Assembly: GCA_022707665.1 (NCBI GenBank)
Contig: JAKJAE010000159.1
Span: 1 to 6,207 of the forward strand
Reading direction: 5' to 3'
Source of the DNA: Chloroflexota bacterium
GTDB lineage: Bacteria > Chloroflexota > Anaerolineae > B4-G1 > SLSP01
Length of the DNA stretch: 6,207 bases
Below, piece by piece: positions 1 through 6,149 of the stretch; the stretch's first letter is position 1, and the number at the start of each line of letters is the position of its first letter. The notes under the pieces are model-generated. The model searched no databases, had not been told where the DNA came from, and saw only the letters and a list, made by a program, of their open reading frames with translations. The position numbers were made by a program, and so were the translations under genes.

Positions 1-297
1 CGCCGGATCTGGGTGAGTGCTGCTGACGGCAGCGAGCCGGTGGCGCTGACCGCCGATCCGGCCTATCGCGATGAGCGCCCGTTTTGGTCCGCTGACGGTG
101 AGAGCCTACTCTTTGCGCGGATGGATGCCGAGGATCGCATCTCGCTATGGTGGCTCGACGTCGTGTCACGCGAGGCAACGCGCGTCGTCGACGACGTCGG
201 CCCGCTTCCCGGCCCGGCGGCACCATGGTTCGGGTATTACGGTCACGTCGACTGGGCACCGGTCCTCGATTGGTGGCCGGGCGAGGCTTCGCGTTAG
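1..297 (+). CDS. WD40-like/TolB-like beta-propeller protein, C-terminal fragment
   Basis: The open frame enters from the left edge in frame 1 (first codons cgc cgg atc tgg, R-R-I-W) and ends at TAG 295-297, so only the last 98 residues are present. The fragment reads as beta-propeller blades of the PD40/TolB kind: I-W-V-S-A-A-D-G-S-E-P, then E-R-P-F-W-S-A-D-G-E-S-L-L-F, then a strand with L-W-W-L-D-V. The P-x-W-S-x-D-G-x-x-L-x-F pattern is the hallmark of PD40 repeats. These propellers usually bind partner proteins or carbohydrates, sometimes as part of a peptidase or an export system, but the domain that would define the role lies outside the window. The GTG at 13 is an internal valine, not a convincing start, because the frame is open and propeller-like upstream of it. 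The gene converges on the membrane-protein gene and their stop codons overlap. Family is fairly sure; specific function is unknown. Confidence 0.75.
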   Translation, partial: RRIWVSAADGSEPVALTADPAYRDERPFWSADGESLLFARMDAEDRISLWWLDVVSREATRVVDDVGPLPGPAAPWFGYYGHVDWAPVLDWWPGEASR

Positions 298-1610
298 GTA
301 CGCGCAGTCACATTTCGGTTAGGGTCAGCAAGGGCTGGTGCAGTGTTGTCGACGGAGTGGGCCAGGATAGCTTCGTCCTGTCCGAACCGATTGTAGAGCA
401 CGATCGCGAGTAAGATGGGCAGGAGATACAGCAAACTCTCCAGACCACTGCTGAGCCAAGTGGCGGCGGTGTAGGCTTGGTGCGTGTGAGCCAGGCCGAT
501 AGCGCTCAGGATGTGGGTGAGGATCAGCGTTGTCCCGCTTGGCACCAGCGAAGCTGTTGTTCTTCCCTGGCGTGAGGGTGTTCGCAGCATCCATAGGGGT
601 GCAATCAGGAAGGTCATCAAGGCAGGCAGATAGGTGACCAGCGCCTCAACCGTGTGCAGGGTACGGGATGGCTGCCAGGCATCGTAGAAGGTCAGGTGGT
701 AGGTGGGATCGGCGATGCCGACGAAGAACGCGTACTGGCACCCCATCGGGATCAGGACTGCTGCCAGCCCATCGCGTTGCGCAGCCCGCAGACCGATCGC
801 CACGGGCGCCAGGCTCATCACGATGAGATAGAGCACCCAGGGGGCATTGACACGGATCTCAGTCGCTGACAGAGCCGAGAGGCTGAAGACCAAAGCACCG
901 TCTCTCAGTTGGACCGCCGTCGTCGCGAGCTTGGTCGCCAGCAATAGCCCCACCAGCAGCCACGCAATCGCCATCCCACGGCGTCCCGCAGTGCGACGCA
1001 GGGTGCGCAGCCCGGAGATTCCCCAAATCAGGAAAGTCGCACCTGGCAGTACCAGCGGTGCAACGATATCCCAAAAGGGGCCACCCAACCTCTCAAAGCC
1101 TTCAAAGAAGAGCCAGGGCCAGATCCCCGACAGCAAGTAGCCTGCTGCAGGATAGCTCCACGTCGTCAGTCGCCGCTCCAGGAGCAGGCTGAGCAGGACG
1201 AAGCCAAAGGCGAGCGGGGTCAGCGGATCCGGGTGTCCCCGGTAGGCGATCCAGTGACGGTGGTCCGCCACGACAACGCTTAGTGCCAGCAGTCCGAAGA
1301 GCGCTGTGGCGATGACGGCGCGATGCTGCCACAGGCGAGGCACGAGCCAGGTGATCCAGGCAATGAGGCGCTCGTCTCGGGATAGGTGAACTTTGTGCAG
1401 CATATGGCGTACCGTCTCAGCGTCGCCCAGGTCCGCCAGTGCTGCCGTGCGAGCCGCTGCGGGTGAGCGCCCAGCGGTCAGGTAGTCCTCGACGGCATCC
1501 TCGAAATGGGCTTCCAGTTCCGTGCGCACGTCCTTGGCGAGTGGCTGTGGCAGTCCCCTAGTGGCTTCGGCGAGCCACTGTTCGAAGGCCGCGGCCTCTG
1601 GGGACGTCAT
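294..1610 (-). CDS. Polytopic membrane protein with N-terminal permease-prefix/HAAS-like domain
   Basis: This gene encodes 438 residues. Residues about 5-75 form a soluble helical region (F-x-x-W-L then L-x-x-E-L-E-A-H-F-E-D-A-V-E and an A-A-L-A-D-L-G-D-A-E segment). This resembles the permease-prefix or HAAS-type domains that are commonly encoded next to PadR regulators. From residue 83 on there are roughly nine or ten hydrophobic segments (about 97-115, 130-145, 152-170, 182-198, 212-232, 256-275, 282-300, 322-343, 357-372, 387-406), so it is an integral membrane protein. The tail after 408 is polar. The start is ATG 1610-1608, which overlaps the padR stop as ATGA and is preceded by GGGGAGG at 1615-1621, four bases away, inside the last padR codons; this indicates translational coupling. 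The likely role is a membrane partner or output of the PadR switch, but no transport motif or catalytic residue can be named. No ABC ATPase is next to it, unlike many PadR-controlled exporters. Confidence 0.8.
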   Translation of the reverse strand: MTSPEAAAFEQWLAEATRGLPQPLAKDVRTELEAHFEDAVEDYLTAGRSPAAARTAALADLGDAETVRHMLHKVHLSRDERLIAWITWLVPRLWQHRAVIATALFGLLALSVVVADHRHWIAYRGHPDPLTPLAFGFVLLSLLLERRLTTWSYPAAGYLLSGIWPWLFFEGFERLGGPFWDIVAPLVLPGATFLIWGISGLRTLRRTAGRRGMAIAWLLVGLLLATKLATTAVQLRDGALVFSLSALSATEIRVNAPWVLYLIVMSLAPVAIGLRAAQRDGLAAVLIPMGCQYAFFVGIADPTYHLTFYDAWQPSRTLHTVEALVTYLPALMTFLIAPLWMLRTPSRQGRTTASLVPSGTTLILTHILSAIGLAHTHQAYTAATWLSSGLESLLYLLPILLAIVLYNRFGQDEAILAHSVDNTAPALADPNRNVTART

Positions 1611-1921
1611 TTTGCCTCCCCAAGCACGGCGTTGACGGCGCGCGCATAGGTCATCCAGGCGGCGCGCTCAGCTTCCAGGGCGCGCTCGCCCGCCTCGGTG
1701 AGGCGGTAGTAGAGGCGCTGCCGGCCGTTGGTCAACGTCGTATAGGCCTCGACCAGGCCATCCTTCTCCAGCTTGTGGAGCGTGGGGTAGAGCGTCCCTT
1801 CCTGGAAGTCAAGGACATCGCTGGAGCTGGCCTTGATCTGTTTGGCGATCGCGTACCCGTAGCTGGCGCCTCTGGACAACGCGTGCAGGATCAAGAGTGG
1901 GAGGCTTCCTGTCATGTTCAT
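1607..1921 (-). CDS. PadR-family transcriptional regulator
   Basis: This is a 104-residue winged-helix DNA-binding protein, the usual length for the short PadR subfamily (PadR-s2, LmrR-like). Visible family signatures are the N-terminal L-x-L-L-I-L-H-A-L stretch, Y-G-Y at 21-23 with the A-K-Q-I helix, the recognition-helix signature E-G-T-L-Y-P-T-L-H-K-L-E-K-D-G at about 41-55, and the wing G-R-Q-R-L-Y-Y-R-L-T-E-A-G at 66-78. The end (79-104) is a single helix that in this family makes the dimer. The start ATG 1921-1919 has a full GGAGGTGA at 1932-1925 with ideal spacing; a second ATG two codons on is less well placed. It is first in a two-gene operon with the membrane-protein gene. PadR proteins repress their own operon and release DNA on binding phenolics, drugs or other ligands; here the ligand is unknown. 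The palindrome over its own promoter supports autoregulation. Confidence 0.95.
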   Translation of the reverse strand: MNMTGSLPLLILHALSRGASYGYAIAKQIKASSSDVLDFQEGTLYPTLHKLEKDGLVEAYTTLTNGRQRLYYRLTEAGERALEAERAAWMTYARAVNAVLGEAK

Positions 1922-1924
1922 CGT

Positions 1925-1932
1925 TCACCTCC
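1925..1932 (-). promoter_or_regulatory. Strong ribosome binding site of the padR gene
   Basis: On the minus strand this reads GGAGGTGA followed by ACG and then ATG. It is a near-perfect anti-Shine-Dalgarno match, six bases from GGAGG to the start. It fixes ATG 1921-1919 as the start rather than the methionine two codons later. Confidence 0.85.
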
Positions 1933-1954
1933 GGACGGTTGGATATCATGGATG

Positions 1955-1981
1955 CCGATGCATATTGTCACTATACATCGG
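1955..1981. promoter_or_regulatory. Imperfect palindrome over the -10 and start site, probable PadR operator
   Basis: The left arm is CCGATGCATA (1955-1964) and the right arm is TATACATCGG (1972-1981), centred on 1968. Nine of ten arm positions are complementary; the single mismatch is 1961 against 1975. The core TGTCA at 1966-1970 adds two more pairs. The arms contain ATGC and ACAT, close to the ATGT/ACAT half-sites described for PadR and LmrR operators, although the spacing differs from the classic 8-base spacer. A second ATACAT (1973-1978) to ATGTAT (1988-1993) symmetry lies across the promoter spacer. Its location over the -10 element and start site suits repression by the adjacent PadR protein. 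Operator assignment is inference. Confidence 0.6.
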
Positions 1982-1998
1982 AATTCTATGTATGTCAA
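1970..1998 (-). promoter_or_regulatory. Sigma-70-type promoter of the padR operon
   Basis: On the minus strand the -35 box is a perfect TTGACA (1998-1993) and the -10 box is TATAGT (1975-1970, five of six matches to TATAAT). They are separated by exactly 17 bp. The predicted transcription start is near 1963, giving a leader of about 40 bases before the padR start codon. This is the best promoter match in the window, as expected for a gene kept in check by a repressor. Confidence 0.8.
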
Positions 1999-2065
1999 CC
2001 CTGAGGCGGACTGATCAGGCCCGTCGTGCCGTCGGGATCCGTGCCGAAGTTAGGTCTTGTATTCC
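1999..2065. other. Short intergenic remainder between the esterase end and the padR promoter
   Basis: Between the esterase stop (2066) and the padR -35 box there is no gene and no convincing rho-independent terminator. Only weak symmetry is present: CTGATCAG at 2011-2018 and CCCG/CGGG arms of four bases around 2020-2036, with no following T-run on the minus strand. Readthrough from the symporter-esterase operon into padR is therefore possible, unless termination is factor-dependent. Confidence 0.5.
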
Positions 2066-2839
2066 TTAGCCGGTCTGGGGTTCGCCGAGGACCAGGCTCA
2101 GGAAGCGTTTGATGTGGCGGTCCCAGAAATACCAGTCGTGCTTTCCGTCTTCCTCGACGTAGTCGATGGGGATGTCGCGCTGCTGGCATGCAGCGTGGAA
2201 CTGCTGGTTGAGAGGGAACAGATCATCTTGTTTACCACAGGCCATGAAGAGGCGGGGCAGCGTGGCCGGGCTCCGGGTGGCTCGGTCCAGCCAGGCTATC
2301 GGATCGTGTTCCGTCCCGCGGAGCTTCTTGAGGTCACCGAAGACATAGGCGAACTCATTGACACGCTGGTCATCCTCGTTGTCCAGGATATCCAATGAGA
2401 GCGCGCCGGAAAGACTGCATGCCGCCGCGAAGCGCTCGGGATAGCGGAAAGCCGTCTTGAACGCGCCATATCCGCCCATCGAGAGCCCGGCGACGAGCGT
2501 GTTCTCGCGGCTGGGCGCCAACCCGAAGACCGCGTGAAGATAGGCCGGCAGCTCCTCCGTGAGATAGGTGAAGAACCGTTGGCCGTTGAGTTGGTCGGCG
2601 TAGAAGCTGCGTCCCACGGAGGGCATCGCGACGACGAGGCCATAGTCGTTGGCTACTGTCTCTATGGACGAGTAACGCGTCCACGCACTGGCGTCGTCGC
2701 TGAGGCCGTGGAGCAGGTAGAGCAGCTTGCGCTCACGAACGGGGACTTCCTTCATCGCGCCAGGGTCAGGAACGATCACGTAAAGTGGCAGACAGACGCC
2801 GACAGTCTGTGGGGTGTGGTCAAGACGGATGAGAGCCAT
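2066..2839 (-). CDS. Alpha/beta-hydrolase esterase (tributyrin esterase/esterase D-like)
   Basis: This is a 257-residue enzyme of the putative-esterase (esterase D / EstA) family, serine hydrolases that split short acyl, acetyl or feruloyl esters. The oxyanion-loop motif L-L-H-G-L-S-D-D is at 42-49. The nucleophile elbow G-L-S-M-G-G is at 118-123 with Ser120. The probable acid is Asp205 in C-G-K-Q-D-D-L-F, and the probable base is His234 in G-K-H-D-W-Y-F-W. All three occur in the canonical order and the length is normal. There is no signal peptide (start M-A-L-I-R-L-D-H), so it should be cytoplasmic. The start ATG 2839-2837 is preceded on the minus strand by AAGGA about eight bases upstream. 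It is the second gene of an operon, 20 bp behind the sugar symporter, which suggests removal of ester groups from an imported oligosaccharide. Substrate is not determinable; S-formylglutathione hydrolase is a less likely alternative given this context. Confidence 0.88.
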   Translation of the reverse strand: MALIRLDHTPQTVGVCLPLYVIVPDPGAMKEVPVRERKLLYLLHGLSDDASAWTRYSSIETVANDYGLVVAMPSVGRSFYADQLNGQRFFTYLTEELPAYLHAVFGLAPSRENTLVAGLSMGGYGAFKTAFRYPERFAAACSLSGALSLDILDNEDDQRVNEFAYVFGDLKKLRGTEHDPIAWLDRATRSPATLPRLFMACGKQDDLFPLNQQFHAACQQRDIPIDYVEEDGKHDWYFWDRHIKRFLSLVLGEPQTG

Positions 2840-2859
2840 GGACAGTTTCCTTTCCTTTA

Positions 2860-4164
2860 TCAGGCCACTGCTGGGTCAGGATCATCCGCCACGACCGGCT
2901 CGTCCCTGAAGTGCAGGAAGAACGAGAAGATCAGGCTGATGATCGAGAGCACAAAGGGAAACACGGTCAAGAGGAACAGGGCTGCCCGGTCGGGATGGGG
3001 ACCCGGGTTCTCGCCACTCTCGAAGAGAAAGATCCTGGCGACCAGGACGAAGGCCGCGCTCGTGAAGAGCCCGTTGAGACGGTTCATAAAGCCGAGGGCA
3101 TTGGAGATGATGCCCTCGCGTCGGACGTTGTGCTTGCGCGTGTCCAGGTCCATGATCCGGGCGTGCACGAGGTCCATCGTCGTGATCACACCGGCAAAGC
3201 CGAACCCGATGAGCGCGCTGCACACGATCGCCATAACGAAGCTGTTGGCGAAGTAGAGCGGGATGAACGCCAGCGTCAACGTGGCAAGAGCGGCCCGCCA
3301 CGTGGGCATCAGAGTGAAGCGCCGCAGAAGCCGTGCCCAGATAGCGACGCTGCCAATGGCGATGAGCAGCACCGTGGCGAAGAGGATCGTCTGTTGTCCC
3401 GCGGTGATGCCAAGTGTGTATTCGGCGTAGAAGGGCATGGCTGCCATCACCAACGACATGGTGGCGCTGTAGAAGGCGTTGGCCAGGCCCGCGATCCAGA
3501 AGCGCCAGTTTGTTACGAGTGACTTGATGCTATCCCAGAGCCCCGGCTTCTGCTCCTCGGGCTGGATCTCTCTCTCCCTGGTTGTGAGCGCCATGTAGAG
3601 GATGACCGCACCTCCAAGGATGCCATAGGCAATGGCGGTGTTACGGTAGCCGATGGCTGCCGTCACCATCGGTGTGAGGGCTATGCTGATGATCATCGCG
3701 ACCAGTTGAAAAGCCTGCCGAAGCGCGTTGGCTTTCGCGCGGGAGGCGTCACTGGTAAATATCTCAGGAAAGAGCGCGCCGTAGTTGGCATTGATCACGG
3801 AGTCCAGCGTGCCGGTGAAGATGTAGAAGAGCATGGCCCAAACGAGAAGCGACGTGCCCGCCAGAGACGCCGGCATGGCGTAGAAGGCGATGAGGCCCAC
3901 GATCAGCAAGGGTGTGCTCAACACGAGCCAGGGCTTGCGCCGCCCCCACCGGGTGCGGGTCCGGTCAGACAGGTAGCCGTAGACCGGATTGTCGAGGGCA
4001 TCGATGAAGGTGTAGACGAAGAGCACCGTAGCCCACTGCTCCGCGCGAAGGCCCAGGTCCTTGATGTAGAAGGCTGCGGCGAAGGTCTTCAGCAGGTTGA
4101 TGGGAATCGACGTACCGAACATACCGATGGCGTAGTTAAATGACTTGCGGCCCGTGTGTTGCAT
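2860..4164 (-). CDS. MFS sugar:cation symporter, GPH family
   Basis: This is a 434-residue integral membrane transporter of the glycoside-pentoside-hexuronide:cation symporter group (MelB/XynB-like). The strongest signature is D-N-P-V-Y-G-Y-L-S-D-R-T-R-T-R-W-G-R-R-K-P at 58-78, the loop 2-3 motif with the conserved acidic residues and R-x-G-R-R-x-P. The family helix 4-5 region follows (N-A-N-Y-G-A-L-F-P-E-I at 125-135, then R-A-K-A-N-A-L-R-Q-A-F). A long charged central loop (about 195-218) splits the two six-helix halves, and a late R-R-E-G-I-I-S-N-A motif (348-356) is also typical. It probably imports a glycoside, oligosaccharide or uronide with H+ or Na+. The start ATG 4164-4162 follows GGGGGTGCGCT on the minus strand, a good ribosome site. 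It leads the operon with the esterase and diverges from the lyase-like gene. Exact sugar is unknown. Confidence 0.88.
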   Translation of the reverse strand: MQHTGRKSFNYAIGMFGTSIPINLLKTFAAAFYIKDLGLRAEQWATVLFVYTFIDALDNPVYGYLSDRTRTRWGRRKPWLVLSTPLLIVGLIAFYAMPASLAGTSLLVWAMLFYIFTGTLDSVINANYGALFPEIFTSDASRAKANALRQAFQLVAMIISIALTPMVTAAIGYRNTAIAYGILGGAVILYMALTTREREIQPEEQKPGLWDSIKSLVTNWRFWIAGLANAFYSATMSLVMAAMPFYAEYTLGITAGQQTILFATVLLIAIGSVAIWARLLRRFTLMPTWRAALATLTLAFIPLYFANSFVMAIVCSALIGFGFAGVITTMDLVHARIMDLDTRKHNVRREGIISNALGFMNRLNGLFTSAAFVLVARIFLFESGENPGPHPDRAALFLLTVFPFVLSIISLIFSFFLHFRDEPVVADDPDPAVA

Positions 4165-4170
4165 AGCGCA

Positions 4171-4175
4171 CCCCC
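4171..4175 (-). promoter_or_regulatory. Ribosome binding site of the symporter gene
   Basis: On the minus strand this is GGGGG in the context AGGGGGTG, six bases before ATG 4164-4162. It supports the chosen start, which gives a natural short cytoplasmic N-terminus before the first membrane helix. Confidence 0.6.
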
Positions 4176-4226
4176 TGTGAGATGATCAAGCCAAACTCGG
4201 GATGAGGCCGAACCTGTCCCACGCGT

Positions 4227-4257
4227 CTCTGTGGCACAGGTCGATGTTAGCACAGAG
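4227..4257. promoter_or_regulatory. CTGTG/CACAG repeat cluster, operator-like
   Basis: A perfect 5-1-5 palindrome CTGTG-G-CACAG lies at 4229-4239. A third half-site CACAG is at 4251-4255, and the arms CTCTGTG (4227-4233) and CACAGAG (4251-4257) form a 7-bp inverted repeat. GCACAG occurs as a direct repeat 16 bp apart (4234 and 4250). The cluster covers the predicted start site and -10 of the symporter promoter. A sugar-responsive repressor such as a LacI- or GntR-type protein could bind here, but no such regulator gene is in the window. Alternating-half overlap also allows RNA hairpins. Confidence 0.45.
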
Positions 4258-4271
4258 CCGTGGCGTCACAA
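4244..4271 (-). promoter_or_regulatory. Candidate promoter of the symporter-esterase operon
   Basis: On the minus strand TTGTGA (4271-4266) and TAACAT (4249-4244) are 16 bp apart, with a predicted start near 4237 and a leader of about 70 bases. Each box has about four of six consensus matches, so this is only a moderate candidate. It is the best placed one upstream of the symporter and its start region carries the CTGTG-G-CACAG palindrome, consistent with a regulated promoter. Confidence 0.4.
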
Positions 4272-4302
4272 ACGCACCGGTGGACCGAGTCCGACTATGG
4301 GT

Positions 4303-4330
4303 TTGACCCACCGCCCAACGATGCTATTGT
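4303..4330 (+). promoter_or_regulatory. Candidate promoter of the lyase-like gene
   Basis: TTGACC (4303-4308, five of six) and TATTGT (4325-4330, four of six) are separated by 16 bp. The start would fall near 4337, leaving a leader of roughly 87 bases before ATG 4424. The divergent gene pair thus shares one control region of 259 bp (4165-4423) with the operator-like cluster closer to the symporter side. Apart from these sites I see no gene in that region that I can support. Confidence 0.45.
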
Positions 4331-4412
4331 GGTTCGCGCGGTGTCGCGTCGAGGGCGTCCAGCAGCTGCAGTGCGTGCTTCAGCGGCATCGCCTCACCAA
4401 TCCTGTCAGCCC

Positions 4413-4418
4413 AGGAGG
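4413..4418 (+). promoter_or_regulatory. Ribosome binding site of the lyase-like gene
   Basis: AGGAGG, five bases before ATG 4424-4426. This consensus site fixes the start. Confidence 0.85.
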
Positions 4419-4423
4419 CCAAA

Positions 4424-6103
4424 ATGCAGCCACCTCTCTCGCTCCGAGCCCTGATCCCTTTGCTGGAATCCACCGTATCGAGGCTATCTGCTGTCCAGAT
4501 CACGGCTCCCGCTAGTCCAGCCTTTGGTGCCCTGGTTGGGGCCGATGACGGTCGGCCTGCTCCCAGCCCCACGGCAGGCTTCTTGACCTATGGCGTCTAC
4601 CTGTGCTTGCTGCGCGGGGCCCCAGACGGGTCGCTGCTGGAGCGGCTGCTCGCGGCAGCAGATGCTCTTCTCGCGCTGCAGCGGCCCAGCGGACTCATCG
4701 ATCTTCCGTCGGTGAATATCGACTCGGGTCCAGATACGGGTTTCATCGTGCAGCATCTGTGCACCCTTCTGGATCTGGGGCGGCGCGCGGCGTGGCAGGA
4801 TGACGCACGCTGGATCGGTCTGCTCGACCGCGTGGAATGCTTCGTGCGCCGCGCTGTTCCCGGGATGGCCGCGGGCGGCTTTCACACACCCAATCACCGT
4901 TGGGTCATTGCCGCGGCGCTTGTTCAGGCACAGGCGCTGTTCCCCGATCTCGATGTCGCCGGGGCCATCGACGCCTATCTCGATGAGGGCATCGATGCGG
5001 ATGCCGAGGGCTTTTACATCGAGCGGAGCGTGGGCGTCTATGATTCGGTGAACAACCGCTCTTGGCTGCTCATCGCCGAGCACCGCCCTGTTGACGGGGC
5101 CCTGGATGGCGTATGCCGGAACCTGGAGGTGGACCTGCACCTGTTGCACGCCGACGGCACAGCCGAGACGGGGCTCTCGCACCGCCAGGACTATGGGGTC
5201 CGTGACGTGCCAACCGGCCTGATCCCCTGTTACCTGCTCTATCATCATCTAAGGCCGGCACCCGAGTTCGCCGCGGCGGCCCAGGCGCTCTGGGCGTTGG
5301 CATCGACGCCGGGTGATCTCCTGTGGACGTGCTATGCACTGCTTCGCGGCGGTGATCCTGCGCCTGCTGCCGCTGATGCCCTGCCCGGCGATTTCGCGTT
5401 ATCCCTCCCGATCAACGGGATCTGGCGCCTGCGACGTGGGCCGTTGAGCGTGTCGGTCTTCCGCGACACCGCACGCCTGTTCGCGTTTGGGTGGGGACAC
5501 GCGATGATCAGCGCCGGTCGCATTGACCAGACCTACTTCGGGGGTGATTGCGGGCGCTTCATTGGCAACACGATGACGGTAGCCGGTGGGGCGGTGGTGT
5601 TATCATCGGATGGGTTGGGTCGCCCGCGGCGGCCTGGCTACGAGATGCCGTTGGGGCGTCCGGTCCCGCCTGAGCATTGGGCCGAGTCGATCGCCGAGCG
5701 TGATCTGCGCGCCCTGCCGCCCGCAGCGAGTTCCCTAACGCTCTCCGAGAACGCGGGCGGATTGGCGCTGCACTACAGGACACTGGATGGGATGCATGGC
5801 GTCGCGGCGCAGATAGCCCTCGATTTCGAACCAGGGGGTATCTGGGAGACGGCCGACACGCGACTCGTGCCTCAGCCCGGGCAGGTGTTGTTCCTGAAGC
5901 AGGGCTGGGGCGAGATGCGCTATGGCACCGATGTCATTCGCATTGAGGGCGGCGCGTATGCGACCAGTATGGCAGCGATGCGCGAGAGCGTCGAGCCGGG
6001 AAGGAGCGTACGCGTTCTGCTGACGTTCGAGACGCCGGTTGACCATACCTTCCGGCTGGTGGGATTCAGCGGCCCGGATGCCGTCTACCGGGCCGGCAGT
6101 TAG
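4424..6103 (+). CDS. Heparinase II/III-like protein, putative intracellular polysaccharide lyase
   Basis: This gene encodes 559 residues. The first 320 or so are helix-rich and look like an (alpha/alpha) toroid. They contain the motif G-G-F-H-T-P-N-H-R-W (151-160), then E-G-F-Y-I-E-R-S-V-G-V-Y-D-S-V-N-N-R-S (195-213), and H-R-Q-D-Y-G (253-258). The residues after about 325 are strand-rich (I-N-G-I-W-R-L-R-R-G onward) and look like a beta-sandwich. That order, with Asn157-His158-Arg159 and Tyr198 or Tyr206 as candidate active-site residues, recalls heparinase II/III, alginate and related lyases, which cut uronate-containing glycans by beta-elimination. The assignment is by architecture and motif resemblance only; an uncharacterised relative or a hydrolase is possible. 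No signal peptide or lipobox is seen (M-Q-P-P-L-S-L-R-A-L), so it should be cytoplasmic. It is transcribed away from the symporter-esterase operon, fitting a shared sugar-catabolic role. A further gene starts 46 bp downstream. Confidence 0.6.
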   Translation: MQPPLSLRALIPLLESTVSRLSAVQITAPASPAFGALVGADDGRPAPSPTAGFLTYGVYLCLLRGAPDGSLLERLLAAADALLALQRPSGLIDLPSVNIDSGPDTGFIVQHLCTLLDLGRRAAWQDDARWIGLLDRVECFVRRAVPGMAAGGFHTPNHRWVIAAALVQAQALFPDLDVAGAIDAYLDEGIDADAEGFYIERSVGVYDSVNNRSWLLIAEHRPVDGALDGVCRNLEVDLHLLHADGTAETGLSHRQDYGVRDVPTGLIPCYLLYHHLRPAPEFAAAAQALWALASTPGDLLWTCYALLRGGDPAPAAADALPGDFALSLPINGIWRLRRGPLSVSVFRDTARLFAFGWGHAMISAGRIDQTYFGGDCGRFIGNTMTVAGGAVVLSSDGLGRPRRPGYEMPLGRPVPPEHWAESIAERDLRALPPAASSLTLSENAGGLALHYRTLDGMHGVAAQIALDFEPGGIWETADTRLVPQPGQVLFLKQGWGEMRYGTDVIRIEGGAYATSMAAMRESVEPGRSVRVLLTFETPVDHTFRLVGFSGPDAVYRAGS

Positions 6104-6149
6104 ACGTGGGCACAGGCACACCAATGAGGCCATCAAACGAGAGGATGAC

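Noticed and set aside
184..195. Perfect 12-bp palindrome GTCGTCGACGAC
   Set aside because: It lies inside the coding frame of the propeller protein and is explained by Val-Val-Asp-Asp codons; no regulatory context.
2011..2036. CTGATCAG and a CCCG/CGGG hairpin after the esterase, considered as a terminator
   Set aside because: Stems are only four bases, with no T-run on the minus strand, so a rho-independent terminator cannot be supported.
2534..3256. 240-codon plus-strand open frame crossing the esterase-symporter junction
   Set aside because: It spans two well-supported minus-strand genes and shows no motif; a real gene would not bridge an operon junction antisense.
2911..3522. 203-codon plus-strand open frame
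   Set aside because: It lies fully antisense to the symporter gene, its product is extremely charged and low in hydrophobic residues (the expected image of membrane-helix codons), and there is no credible ribosome site.
4231..4515. Plus-strand open frame running through the divergent control region into the lyase-like gene
   Set aside because: It overlaps the start of a gene with a much better ribosome site in another frame, has no motif, and covers the promoter and operator-like sites.
4484..5248. 254-codon minus-strand open frame
   Set aside because: It is antisense to the lyase-like gene, which has a consensus ribosome site, clear domain motifs and a normal start. The reverse frame shows no family motif and is a product of GC-rich codon structure.
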